Shown here: one piece after another, positions 1 to 7,218 of the stretch
How the letters are laid out: each line of letters starts with the position of its first letter
How positions within the stretch are numbered: position 1 is the first letter of the stretch
NCBI GenBank assembly: GCA_035542155.1
Contig: DATKLX010000224.1
Coordinates: 1 to 35,525, forward strand
Length of the DNA stretch: 35,525 nt
DNA from: DATKLX01 sp035542155
GTDB taxonomy: Bacteria; Chloroflexota; Anaerolineae; Anaerolineales; Anaerolineaceae
Reading direction: 5' to 3'
Program-made: the position numbers and the translations under genes
The notes under the pieces: generated by a model
Told to the model about the DNA's origin: nothing
The model's database searches: none
The model's input: only the letters and a program-made list of their open reading frames with translations

Positions 1-345
1 CATTTCAAAGCTTGATCCATCCTCATGTCCGATCTTTTGTCTGAACCTCAGGTCATTTTTGACGGATATGCTTTTTCTCCAATTAGTGCTATCTTGTGTA
101 GGTCCGCCGTCTCGGCCGACCCTGTCGCTTATGCGTTTCGAAGATCCCTGTCAGGGGGCCGCTTGCACTCTTCCAGGCCGGTCGCTCCAACGTAGACTGC
201 ACCGTCTTGTACGACCATTTGCTATGCTGCGGTAAAAAAACCGAATGGCACCCGCTGCGCTTCGGTTCTCCGTTCTCGTGATACACTTCAAAACAAATCG
301 CTCGTTAACAACCAAACTTATCCATTCCGGCAGCCATCACACCCT
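1..345. other. Stretch without a convincing gene
   Basis: No gene in this stretch can be supported. A 65-codon minus-strand frame with a GTG start (89-286) is open, but it has no ribosome binding site, no recognisable motif and an Arg/Lys/Pro-rich composition typical of chance frames. The plus-strand frame from 245 runs into the SDR gene in another frame and is a shadow. A weak stem (AACCGAA at 239-245 with TTCGGTT at 261-267, 15-nt loop) follows an A run; it could be a terminator of something transcribed leftward, where the A run would read as a U tract. An old gene remnant cannot be excluded. Confidence 0.4.
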
Positions 346-372
346 GATTGACCAATCCCCAAGCGACCAATC
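346..372. repeat. Short inverted and direct repeats upstream of SDR gene
   Basis: GATTG at 346-350 is followed after two bases by its complement CAATC at 353-357. The octamer GACCAATC occurs at 350-357 and again at 365-372, a 15-bp step that is about one and a half helical turns. Such arrangements are typical of protein-binding sites, but no regulator is encoded beside it, so an operator role is inference. Confidence 0.35.
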
Positions 373-392
373 AACCTCCTCCATACGTTTCC

Positions 393-416
393 ATTCGTTT
401 CACCCTCGAAACGAAT
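393..416. promoter_or_regulatory. Perfect 9-bp inverted repeat (candidate operator or hairpin)
   Basis: ATTCGTTTC at 393-401 is repeated as its exact complement GAAACGAAT at 408-416 around a 6-nt loop. The site lies about 80 bp upstream of the SDR -10 box. There is no T-run after it, so a rho-independent terminator on the plus strand is unlikely; a dimeric repressor or activator site is more likely. An additional half-site ACGTTTC starts at 385. Confidence 0.45.
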
Positions 417-498
417 ACCCGATCTTTTACCTTCAATCGGAAATGGCCTGTCCTGGGTGGACAGTCCAGGGAAAATCGAAACTTCTTTTCCGATCTCG

Positions 499-504
499 TA
501 TAAT
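499..504 (+). promoter_or_regulatory. -10 box of a leaderless SDR transcript
   Basis: A consensus TATAAT hexamer ends six bases before the ATG at 511, so transcription would begin at or beside the A of the start codon. The -35 region 17 bp upstream (TCGAAA at 476-481) matches consensus at four of six positions. No Shine-Dalgarno sequence precedes the ATG, which agrees with a leaderless message. Confidence 0.6.
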
Positions 505-510
505 CAATAC

Positions 511-1287
511 ATGTCCCCCACCACCCTCCCCAACCCATTCGATTTCAGCGAGCAGGTCGTCCTCGTCACCGGCAGCGCCAAAGGGATTGGCCGCGGTATC
601 GCCGCGCGCTTTGCCGCCGCCGGCGCCCGCGTCGCCGTACACTTTCACACCAGCGCAGCTGCCGCCGCCAGCCTGGTCAGCCAGATCCAGAATCAGGGCG
701 GCAGTGCGCACGCCTATCGGGCCAACCTTTCCCACCCCGCCGAGGTAGACTCTTTATTCTCAGCAGTCCAGTCGACCTTTGGGAGGCTGGACGTGCTCGT
801 CAATAACGCTGGAGCATACCCTGTCACCTCCCTCCTCGAGATCACGGCGGAGGAGTGGGACGAAATCTTGAATGCCAACCTGCGCAGCGCCCACCTCTGC
901 ACCCGCTCTGCCGCCCGCCTGATGATCGCCCAGGGCAGCGGCGGCTCGATCGTCAACATTGCCACGATTGAAGCCCGGTCTACTGCACCTGGCCACAGCC
1001 ATTATGCCGCCGCGAAAGCTGGCTTGCTGATGTACACCCGCTCCGCGGCGATCGAGCTGGCCCCACACGGCATCCGCGTCAACGCCGTCTCCCCTGGTCT
1101 GATCTGGCGGCCCGGGATCGAAGAACAGATTCCCGAATTCGTCGCCCGCTGGAAAGCGACCAATCCCTCCAGGCGGCTGGGCCTGCCTGAGGAAATTGGC
1201 GACGCCTGCCTCCTTCTCGCTTCATCCGCGGCATCCTGGATTACCGGCGTCGATCTTCCTGTCGATGGCGGTGAGCTCGCCCGGTAA
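511..1287 (+). CDS. SDR family NAD(P)-dependent oxidoreductase
   Basis: Classical short-chain dehydrogenase/reductase of 258 residues, the usual family length; it would reduce a carbonyl or oxidise an alcohol with NAD(P)(H) in the cytosol. Visible motifs are the nucleotide-binding TGSAKGIG at residues 20-27, NNAG at 98-101, and YxxxK with Tyr165 and Lys169. The C-terminal part (PEEIGDACLLLAS, then WITGVDLPVDGG) is typical of FabG-like and glucose-dehydrogenase-like members. The catalytic Ser normally found 13 residues before Tyr is Thr152 here, a conservative but uncommon change. An in-frame ATG at 457 would add 18 residues that do not look like SDR sequence; the start at 511 is preferred because it sits six bases after a TATAAT box and directly before the beta-1 strand region. 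The substrate cannot be read from the sequence. It is monocistronic or loosely linked to the next gene (147-bp gap). Confidence 0.9.
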   Translation: MSPTTLPNPFDFSEQVVLVTGSAKGIGRGIAARFAAAGARVAVHFHTSAAAAASLVSQIQNQGGSAHAYRANLSHPAEVDSLFSAVQSTFGRLDVLVNNAGAYPVTSLLEITAEEWDEILNANLRSAHLCTRSAARLMIAQGSGGSIVNIATIEARSTAPGHSHYAAAKAGLLMYTRSAAIELAPHGIRVNAVSPGLIWRPGIEEQIPEFVARWKATNPSRRLGLPEEIGDACLLLASSAASWITGVDLPVDGGELAR

Positions 1288-1369
1288 AAAAGGGTGACTG
1301 GCTTACCTATCACTTTTGATAACCTGGGCCTGCACGCCCGCCATTGGCTCGTTTCTCTCCTGAAATCGT

Positions 1370-1375
1370 TATAAT
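1370..1375 (+). promoter_or_regulatory. Candidate -10 box for the NusG paralogue gene
   Basis: A TATAAT hexamer lies 60 bp before the preferred ATG at 1435 in the SDR-nusG gap. The -35 region is poor; TTGGCT at 1344-1349 is 20 bp upstream, a long spacer. It would start an RNA of about 50 nt leader followed by the three-gene plus-strand cluster. Confidence 0.4.
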
Positions 1376-1434
1376 TAGGTAGAGATAAACCATCGGGCAG
1401 CCGGTAGATGCCATTCATGGATATCAAAGGCGGA

Positions 1435-1968
1435 ATGTCAGCCAACTGGTACGCAATTCGCAGCCATCCTCGCAAAGAAGAAAGCCTCTGGCACCAGATC
1501 CTCAATCAGGGTCTGGACGCATATTACCCGCACCTGCGGGTAAAAACGGTCAATCCCCGCGCGCGGAAAATCAGGGCCTATTTTCCAGGGTATCTGTTTG
1601 TCAAAGCGGACCTCGAGGTGATCGGGCTGTCTACCTTGCAATGGATGCCGTTTGCCGTTGGCCTGGTCAGCTTTGGCGGCGAGCCTGCCATCGTTCCCGA
1701 TACGCTGATCCACGCCATTCGCCAGCGCCTGGAGGCAATCCAGGAAGCCGGCTGTGAGCATCTGATGGATCTCGAACGGCTCCATTCTGGAGACCAGGTC
1801 AGAGTCCTGGAAGGTCCTTTCCAGGGGTATGAGGCCATCTTCGACGCGCGTATTCCTGGCAGCGAGCGGGTCCGCGTCTTGTTGAAGATGCTTAACCAGC
1901 GCAATCTGCCGGTTGAAATGGACGCGAGAACTGTCAAGCCTGTCAAAAAATCCAGCTCTCAACGATAG
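1435..1968 (+). CDS. NusG/RfaH-type transcription antitermination paralogue
   Basis: A 177-residue NusG-family protein that would bind the RNA polymerase clamp and modify pausing or termination. It opens with the NGN-domain signature WYAIRSHPRKE and continues with PGYLFVKAD, both typical of NusG and RfaH. The C-terminal third holds a KOW-like segment (SGDQVRVLEGPFQGYEA, then VRVLLKML). The start at 1435 is preferred because AAAGGCGGA lies just before it and it begins shortly before the WYA strand; ATGs at 1408 and 1417 would add a short unrelated stretch. Housekeeping nusG normally sits with secE and rplK, which are absent here, so this is probably a specialised paralogue. Such paralogues often act on the operon in which they are the first gene, here a 4-kb kinase gene starting 7 bp after its stop and a FIST gene. 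That target is inference. Confidence 0.85.
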   Translation: MSANWYAIRSHPRKEESLWHQILNQGLDAYYPHLRVKTVNPRARKIRAYFPGYLFVKADLEVIGLSTLQWMPFAVGLVSFGGEPAIVPDTLIHAIRQRLEAIQEAGCEHLMDLERLHSGDQVRVLEGPFQGYEAIFDARIPGSERVRVLLKMLNQRNLPVEMDARTVKPVKKSSSQR

Positions 1969-1975
1969 AACAATC

Positions 1976-4900
1976 ATGGATAGAGACGAAGGTTCATCAA
2001 GTTCACCAATCTGGACAATCCTTCACCGTCAACGCGGTTTTTCCTTTGAGCTGGCCAAAACCGCATGGCCGCAAATTGTGGCAGTCATCTATCTGATCCT
2101 TGCCGTTGTCCTGCTCGTAGCGATCCCATTTCATGCCAGCCGCTGGTTGTCGGTTCCCTTTCCTGGGTTCTTTACCAGCCCCCATCTCATCGTCACAATG
2201 GTCTCGCAGCCAGCGGTGAATGGCGACTTGCTGGGATGGCAGGTGGCTGCTGTGGAAGGCGCCCCGGTATCGAATTCAGCCGACCTGGCTCGGGCGCTCC
2301 AATCCCATTTGGTAGATCAAAGCGTATCCATTTCGCTGCGCTCAGCGTCTGGCGTGGAAACCATCCGCCAGGTGAGTCTTCGGCCCTTTCCGGAGACGTC
2401 GAGGTTTACCTATCTGTATTTTCCTTATTGCGTCGGCCTGATCTATTTTCTCGCTGCCCTGTGGATTTTTATCCTCCGCGGGCGCAGCCCGAGCGGCCAG
2501 GTATTCACCCTCTTCACTTCTTCGGTTGCCATCGTCACTGCCGGTCTGTTTGATATTTTCACGACCCAGCAGTTTGTCTACCTCTGGTCTTTCAGCCTGG
2601 CCCTGGCTTCAGGGACTCTGCTCCATTTTGGTTTGTTATATCCTCATAGAAGCTACCTCCTGACCCGCTTTCCAGTTCTTCAGCTTGTACCATACTTCAT
2701 CGCTGCGCTCCTCGCGCCGGTTGCCTGGATCTCTCTGGCAACCCCGGCTTCGGCATCGGAATACTTGAGATCCTGGAGAGCTGAGTTTTTATTTGCTGGC
2801 TTGAGTGTTCTCCTTTTCCTGGTGCATTTATTATTTCAACGCTCGCGCAGCGTTTCTCCGCTCGAGCGCGAACGGGGTTTGATGATCTTTCTGGGCGCTC
2901 TGGTATCCTTCGGACCTGTGGCCGCCTGGTTTCTAGCAGCCACATTTCGGCCGGAAACCAGTTATACACCATACCTGACTCTCTCACTGGCGATTTTCCC
3001 GGTGATTACTGCTTACACGTTGCAGCACCGGCGCCAGGTCCGCTCCGACTATATTATCAGCCGGACGCTTTTGTACACAACTATGACAGTGCTCGCCGGA
3101 GTCGGCTACGCGCTTCTCGTCAGCGGCCTGGGAATTATTATGGTCCAAACCAACCCGGATCGCTCGGCCTTAATCAGTGGGGTGATCATCTTCTGTCTCG
3201 CCTTGCTGTTCAACCCGCTGCGCCTGCGCGCCCAGAACATGGTCGATGCTGTATTCTTCCGCGGGGAAAAAGCCCTCCAGGAACGCATCCGGACCTTTGG
3301 ACACGAACTCACCAACGCCGTCGGCCTGCCCGAAATTATCGCCATCCTGCGTCGCTACATTCAAGATGCCCTCCTCCCGACTCGCCTGCACGTTTTCATC
3401 TATGATCCCCTGAGCGATCAATACGTCGCCAGCCTGGATGAGAGCGGGAAAGCCACCAGTGAAATCCGCTTCCCGGTCCAGAGCCCACTCATCCAGGGAC
3501 TGTCTCAGCAGCAAGGTCCGCTCTTCCTGGAGAGTCGCACAGAAATTCCGGCCGCCCTCAACCCGGATCAGCCTCGCCTGGGGCTGCTGGCTGCGCAAAT
3601 ATTCCTTCCCCTTCCTGGTCAAAAACGATTGGCCGGCTTTCTGGCTCTTGGCCCACGCCAGTCGGGTGAAAATTACACCAGCCGCGATCTGACCCACCTC
3701 GAAGCGCTCTGCGATCAGGCTGCCCTGGCCATCGAACGCGCCCAGGTGGTGGCCAATATGGAGCACCATGTCCGGGAAATGAATGTTCTCTCGCGTGTCG
3801 CGCAGGGCGTCAACGTCACCCTCACGTTCGATGATATCCTCGAGCTGATCTACGCCCAGACCAACCAGTTGCTCCCAACCCGAGACTTCAGGATGACGCT
3901 GGTGGATCCGGTGACCGGGATTTTCCGGCATGCCTTTTACCTGGAAAATGACGAGCGCTTGAACGAACAAGAAAACAGCCCCCTGGCCTCGAACCAGACT
4001 CTGGAGCAGGAGGTTGCCCGCACGCGGAAGGCCATTCTGGCTGACGACTGCACCCGTGAATGCCAGAAGCGGGGGATCGTTGCTTTGTATCCTGGCCTCT
4101 ATGCCTGGATGGGCGTCCCGCTCAATGCCGGCGCGGAAACGATCGGCGCGCTCAGTCTGGGCAGCCGGGATTCCGCGGTAACTTATACATTCGAGCAGTT
4201 GAATCTCCTCCAGGCTATCGCCGACCAGACGGCAGGGGCGATCGTCAAAGCTCGCCTGCTACAGGAATCCGAACGTCGCGCATTGCAGCTCTCGACCATG
4301 AACGATGTCACCCGCCAGCTCACTTCCACCCTGGAGCTCGAGCCGCTGCTGCAGAATATCCTTCAGAACGCCGTAGACATCCTGAACTGCGAAGCGGGCA
4401 GCCTGCTCCTGGTGGATGAGCAAACTGACGAGCTCGTTTTTCGCGTCGCTGTTGGCCCGGTGGCTTCCAATCTGGTCGGGTTGCGCATGGCCCCAGGAAG
4501 CGGCGTGGTGGGCAAATCGGTGAAAAACCACCAGCCGATCATCGTCAATAACGTGCAAAACACCCCGGATTGGTTCTCGAAAACGGACAAACAAACCGGC
4601 TTCTCGACCCAGGCCCTGCTGGTCAACCCCCTGGAAGTAAAGGATAACGTCATTGGAGTGATCGAGGTTATCAACAAGCGCGATGGGTTGCCCTTTACCA
4701 ATGACGACCTATCCCTCCTCTCCGCTTTTGCTGGCCAGGCTGCGGTGGCCATCGAAAACGCCCGCCTGTACACGCTGACTGACCAGGCCCTGGCCGAGCG
4801 CGTGGAAGAGCTTTCAGTCATGCAGCGCATCGATCGCGAGTTGAACACCAGCCTGGATGTCAACCTGGCCATGCGTATTACGCTGGAATGGGCCATGCGC

Positions 4901-6010
4901 CAGAGTAAAACGAATGCCGGCCTCGTCGGCATGCTGACCGACTCGGGGCTGCGGATCATGGCCTTCCAGGGCTATACCGACGAGCTGGACGCGTATCAGG
5001 ACTCAACCCTCCCCAGCGACGCTCCTTACCTGGAGGCCGCGTTGCAAAGCGGCCAGCCTCAGCGGATCATGCTTCCCGTTGATTCTCCGGAGGGGTCCGG
5101 GTTGCTCCTGGATGCTCGCAGCCAGATCGTCATCCCCATCCGCCGCGAAGCGACCACCATGGGCCTGCTCCTTCTCGAGAGTACCCTGTCTGAGCCTGTC
5201 TCAGAAGATACGCTCGCTTTTCTCGCCCGTCTCAGCGACCACGCTGCGATTGCGATTGCCAACGCTCAACTGTATGCCGCCGTCCAGGCAGCCAATGTAG
5301 CGAAAAGCGAGTTCGTCTCCTTCGTCTCCCACGAGCTGAAAAACCCGATGACTTCGATTAAGGGATACACCGAGCTCCTCGCGGCTGGCGCGGTTGGACC
5401 GATCAACGAAGCTCAGGCTAACTTCCTCGGCACAATCCGCTCCAATGTCGAGCGGATGTCAACATTGGTCTCCGACCTGGCAGACGTTTCGCGGATCGAG
5501 GCCGGCCGGCTGCGTCTGGAATTCAAGGCCCTGTCGATGGTTGAGCTGTCCGACGAGGTGATCCGCTCGAGCAAGCGCCAGTTGGAGGATAAAAACCATA
5601 CCCTCGAGATGCAGATCCCCAAGGACCTCCCTTTGGTTTGGGCGGATCGCACCCGGCTGATCCAGGTTCTGACCAACCTGGTCAGCAACGCCATCAAATA
5701 TACCTCCAATGGCGGCAAGATCCTGGTTGGAGCAGAGGCGAGCCCCAACCGTTGGGATGCCAGCGGCGCCCGCCAGGTGGTCCATATCTGGGTCGCCGAC
5801 ACAGGTATTGGAATCGCCCCCGAGGATCAGAAAAAGATCTTCCAAAAATTCTTCCGTTCTGAGGATCCCAAGACACGCGAAGCCCCCGGGACTGGATTGG
5901 GACTGAACATCACCAAGAGCCTCGTCGAAATGCAAGGCGGCCAGATCTGGTTCGAAAGCGAGTTTCGCAAAGGGACCACATTCAACTTCACCATACCTGT
6001 CTCAGAATAA
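1976..6010 (+). CDS. Membrane sensor histidine kinase: PDZ-like, ~10 TM, four GAF, HisKA, HATPase
   Basis: A 1344-residue hybrid-input sensor kinase. Membrane helix 1 is at about residues 33-52; a PDZ-like extracytoplasmic segment follows (about 75-138, with GWQVAAVEGAPV); nine further hydrophobic helices lie between about 146 and 415. Four consecutive GAF-like domains span about 440-1100, each ending in an (A)IA/AIERA- or AIENA-type helix. The phosphoacceptor is His1119 in FVSHELKNPM (HisKA). The HATPase domain shows the N box (LVSNAIKYT), G1 (DTGIGIAPED) and G2 (GTGLGLNI). The PDZ plus multi-helix front half resembles ComP-type sensors, by my recollection of that family. The start at 1976 is chosen because an upstream in-frame ATG at 1913 lies inside the preceding gene. 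It follows the NusG paralogue by 7 bp and precedes FIST by 24 bp. No response regulator is encoded nearby, so the partner is unknown. Confidence 0.93.
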   Translation: MDRDEGSSSSPIWTILHRQRGFSFELAKTAWPQIVAVIYLILAVVLLVAIPFHASRWLSVPFPGFFTSPHLIVTMVSQPAVNGDLLGWQVAAVEGAPVSNSADLARALQSHLVDQSVSISLRSASGVETIRQVSLRPFPETSRFTYLYFPYCVGLIYFLAALWIFILRGRSPSGQVFTLFTSSVAIVTAGLFDIFTTQQFVYLWSFSLALASGTLLHFGLLYPHRSYLLTRFPVLQLVPYFIAALLAPVAWISLATPASASEYLRSWRAEFLFAGLSVLLFLVHLLFQRSRSVSPLERERGLMIFLGALVSFGPVAAWFLAATFRPETSYTPYLTLSLAIFPVITAYTLQHRRQVRSDYIISRTLLYTTMTVLAGVGYALLVSGLGIIMVQTNPDRSALISGVIIFCLALLFNPLRLRAQNMVDAVFFRGEKALQERIRTFGHELTNAVGLPEIIAILRRYIQDALLPTRLHVFIYDPLSDQYVASLDESGKATSEIRFPVQSPLIQGLSQQQGPLFLESRTEIPAALNPDQPRLGLLAAQIFLPLPGQKRLAGFLALGPRQSGENYTSRDLTHLEALCDQAALAIERAQVVANMEHHVREMNVLSRVAQGVNVTLTFDDILELIYAQTNQLLPTRDFRMTLVDPVTGIFRHAFYLENDERLNEQENSPLASNQTLEQEVARTRKAILADDCTRECQKRGIVALYPGLYAWMGVPLNAGAETIGALSLGSRDSAVTYTFEQLNLLQAIADQTAGAIVKARLLQESERRALQLSTMNDVTRQLTSTLELEPLLQNILQNAVDILNCEAGSLLLVDEQTDELVFRVAVGPVASNLVGLRMAPGSGVVGKSVKNHQPIIVNNVQNTPDWFSKTDKQTGFSTQALLVNPLEVKDNVIGVIEVINKRDGLPFTNDDLSLLSAFAGQAAVAIENARLYTLTDQALAERVEELSVMQRIDRELNTSLDVNLAMRITLEWAMRQSKTNAGLVGMLTDSGLRIMAFQGYTDELDAYQDSTLPSDAPYLEAALQSGQPQRIMLPVDSPEGSGLLLDARSQIVIPIRREATTMGLLLLESTLSEPVSEDTLAFLARLSDHAAIAIANAQLYAAVQAANVAKSEFVSFVSHELKNPMTSIKGYTELLAAGAVGPINEAQANFLGTIRSNVERMSTLVSDLADVSRIEAGRLRLEFKALSMVELSDEVIRSSKRQLEDKNHTLEMQIPKDLPLVWADRTRLIQVLTNLVSNAIKYTSNGGKILVGAEASPNRWDASGARQVVHIWVADTGIGIAPEDQKKIFQKFFRSEDPKTREAPGTGLGLNITKSLVEMQGGQIWFESEFRKGTTFNFTIPVSE

Positions 6011-6034
6011 CCCGCAAAAGACCAGGATCCAGTT

Positions 6035-7207
6035 ATGAGCTTATCTGCAGCGATCGGCATTTCTCAATCTATCGACGCATATTCCGCCGCCCAGCAGGCA
6101 ACCCGGCAAGCGCTGGACCAGATGGGCAATTCGATCGTTTCCATGGCAATCGTCTTTGCTGCTCAGGAGTTTGAGATCCAGGGCGTCCTGGGTGGAGTAT
6201 CCAGCCTACTGGGAAACACTCCCCAGTGGGGGTTCTCCACTTCGGTTCCGCTGGCCGGGGAAGGGCCTCGACCCCATTCGGTGGTGGTTGCTCTGTTGGG
6301 AGGGGATGACCTGAAAGCGCAGGTTCACTGGAGCCCTGGTTACGCTCAAGACAGCGCCAGTTCGGCCCGAAAATTAATCCAGCTCCTGCCCGATGATCCC
6401 TGGCTTCGCCAGGCCCTGCTTCTGGTGGTGGATGGCGTGTCCGGTGATGCAAACCAGTTATGCTCTTCCCTGCAAGCGGTTCCCCCCAACCAGCTTCCTT
6501 CTCTGGCGGGCTGCCTGGCCGGGGGCGATTTTCACCTGGGGAAAACCTACCAGATCGGCGGGAGCCAGACAGGGTCTGGCAGTCTGTCCGCGGCTTATCT
6601 CAGCGGCAGAATCCGCATGGGCGTCGGAAAAGGCCATGGCTGGCTACCGGCCGGTCCATTCTTTCACATCACCCGCTCCAACGGGGTCTGGATCCGTGCA
6701 CTGGATGGAAAAAGCGCAGCCGAAAGGTATAGCGGCATTTTTGGCTCTCCTGTCCGCGATTGGGCCTTCCCACCTCTCACCGATCTCGTCCGTCTGTATC
6801 CGCTCGAAATAGAATCCGCTGGCAGCAGCCCGCGAACCGTCCGCGCCCCCCTCCACGTCGAAGCGGATGGCAGCTTCCGCATGCAAACCCCGATCGCTGA
6901 AGGCACTGTCGGTCATCTGCTCATCGGAAGCCTGGATCATTGTCTCGACGCGGCGCGAGAAGCTGCCCGCCAGGCTCAGGCCGATCTGAGGACCGCTCGC
7001 CCTTTCTTCGGCCTGGTCCTCGCCGACGTGGCCTGGCAGATGCTGTTTGCCTCCCAGCCCGGCGCGGAAATCAGCGCCGTTCGGGAGGCAATTGGATTGG
7101 ATGTTCCCCTGGCTGGAGCTTACACGCTGGGGCACATCGCCGGTAGCCCACCCCAGTTGCTCAACCAGCACATCTTCGTAGTCCTCCTCGGTGAGACCGA
7201 GGATTAA
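6035..7207 (+). CDS. FIST N/C domain sensory protein
   Basis: A 390-residue protein that matches the FIST family: an N-terminal FIST_N region (about 15-220) with VVVALLGGD, LVVDGVSGD and a Gly-rich AGGDFHLGKTYQIGG segment, then a FIST_C region (about 230-380) ending in GAYTLGHIAG. FIST domains are described as small-ligand sensors associated with signal-transduction proteins and are usually intracellular; no signal peptide or membrane helix is visible here. It starts 24 bp after the histidine kinase stop with an AGGA motif before the ATG, so it is probably co-transcribed and may present a ligand to, or modulate, that kinase. The ligand is unknown. Its end lies only 11 bp from the end of the convergent trpB2 gene, leaving no room for a separate terminator. 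Confidence 0.85.
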   Translation: MSLSAAIGISQSIDAYSAAQQATRQALDQMGNSIVSMAIVFAAQEFEIQGVLGGVSSLLGNTPQWGFSTSVPLAGEGPRPHSVVVALLGGDDLKAQVHWSPGYAQDSASSARKLIQLLPDDPWLRQALLLVVDGVSGDANQLCSSLQAVPPNQLPSLAGCLAGGDFHLGKTYQIGGSQTGSGSLSAAYLSGRIRMGVGKGHGWLPAGPFFHITRSNGVWIRALDGKSAAERYSGIFGSPVRDWAFPPLTDLVRLYPLEIESAGSSPRTVRAPLHVEADGSFRMQTPIAEGTVGHLLIGSLDHCLDAAREAARQAQADLRTARPFFGLVLADVAWQMLFASQPGAEISAVREAIGLDVPLAGAYTLGHIAGSPPQLLNQHIFVVLLGETED

Positions 7208-7218
7208 GGCTATTCTAT

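Noticed and set aside
89..286. 65-codon minus-strand frame near the left edge
   Set aside because: GTG start without ribosome binding site, Arg/Lys/Pro-rich, no motif; a remnant cannot be excluded but is not supportable.
3170..3970. 266-codon minus-strand frame within the histidine kinase gene
   Set aside because: Lies wholly opposite GAF-coding sequence; composition is that of an antisense shadow in GC-rich DNA.
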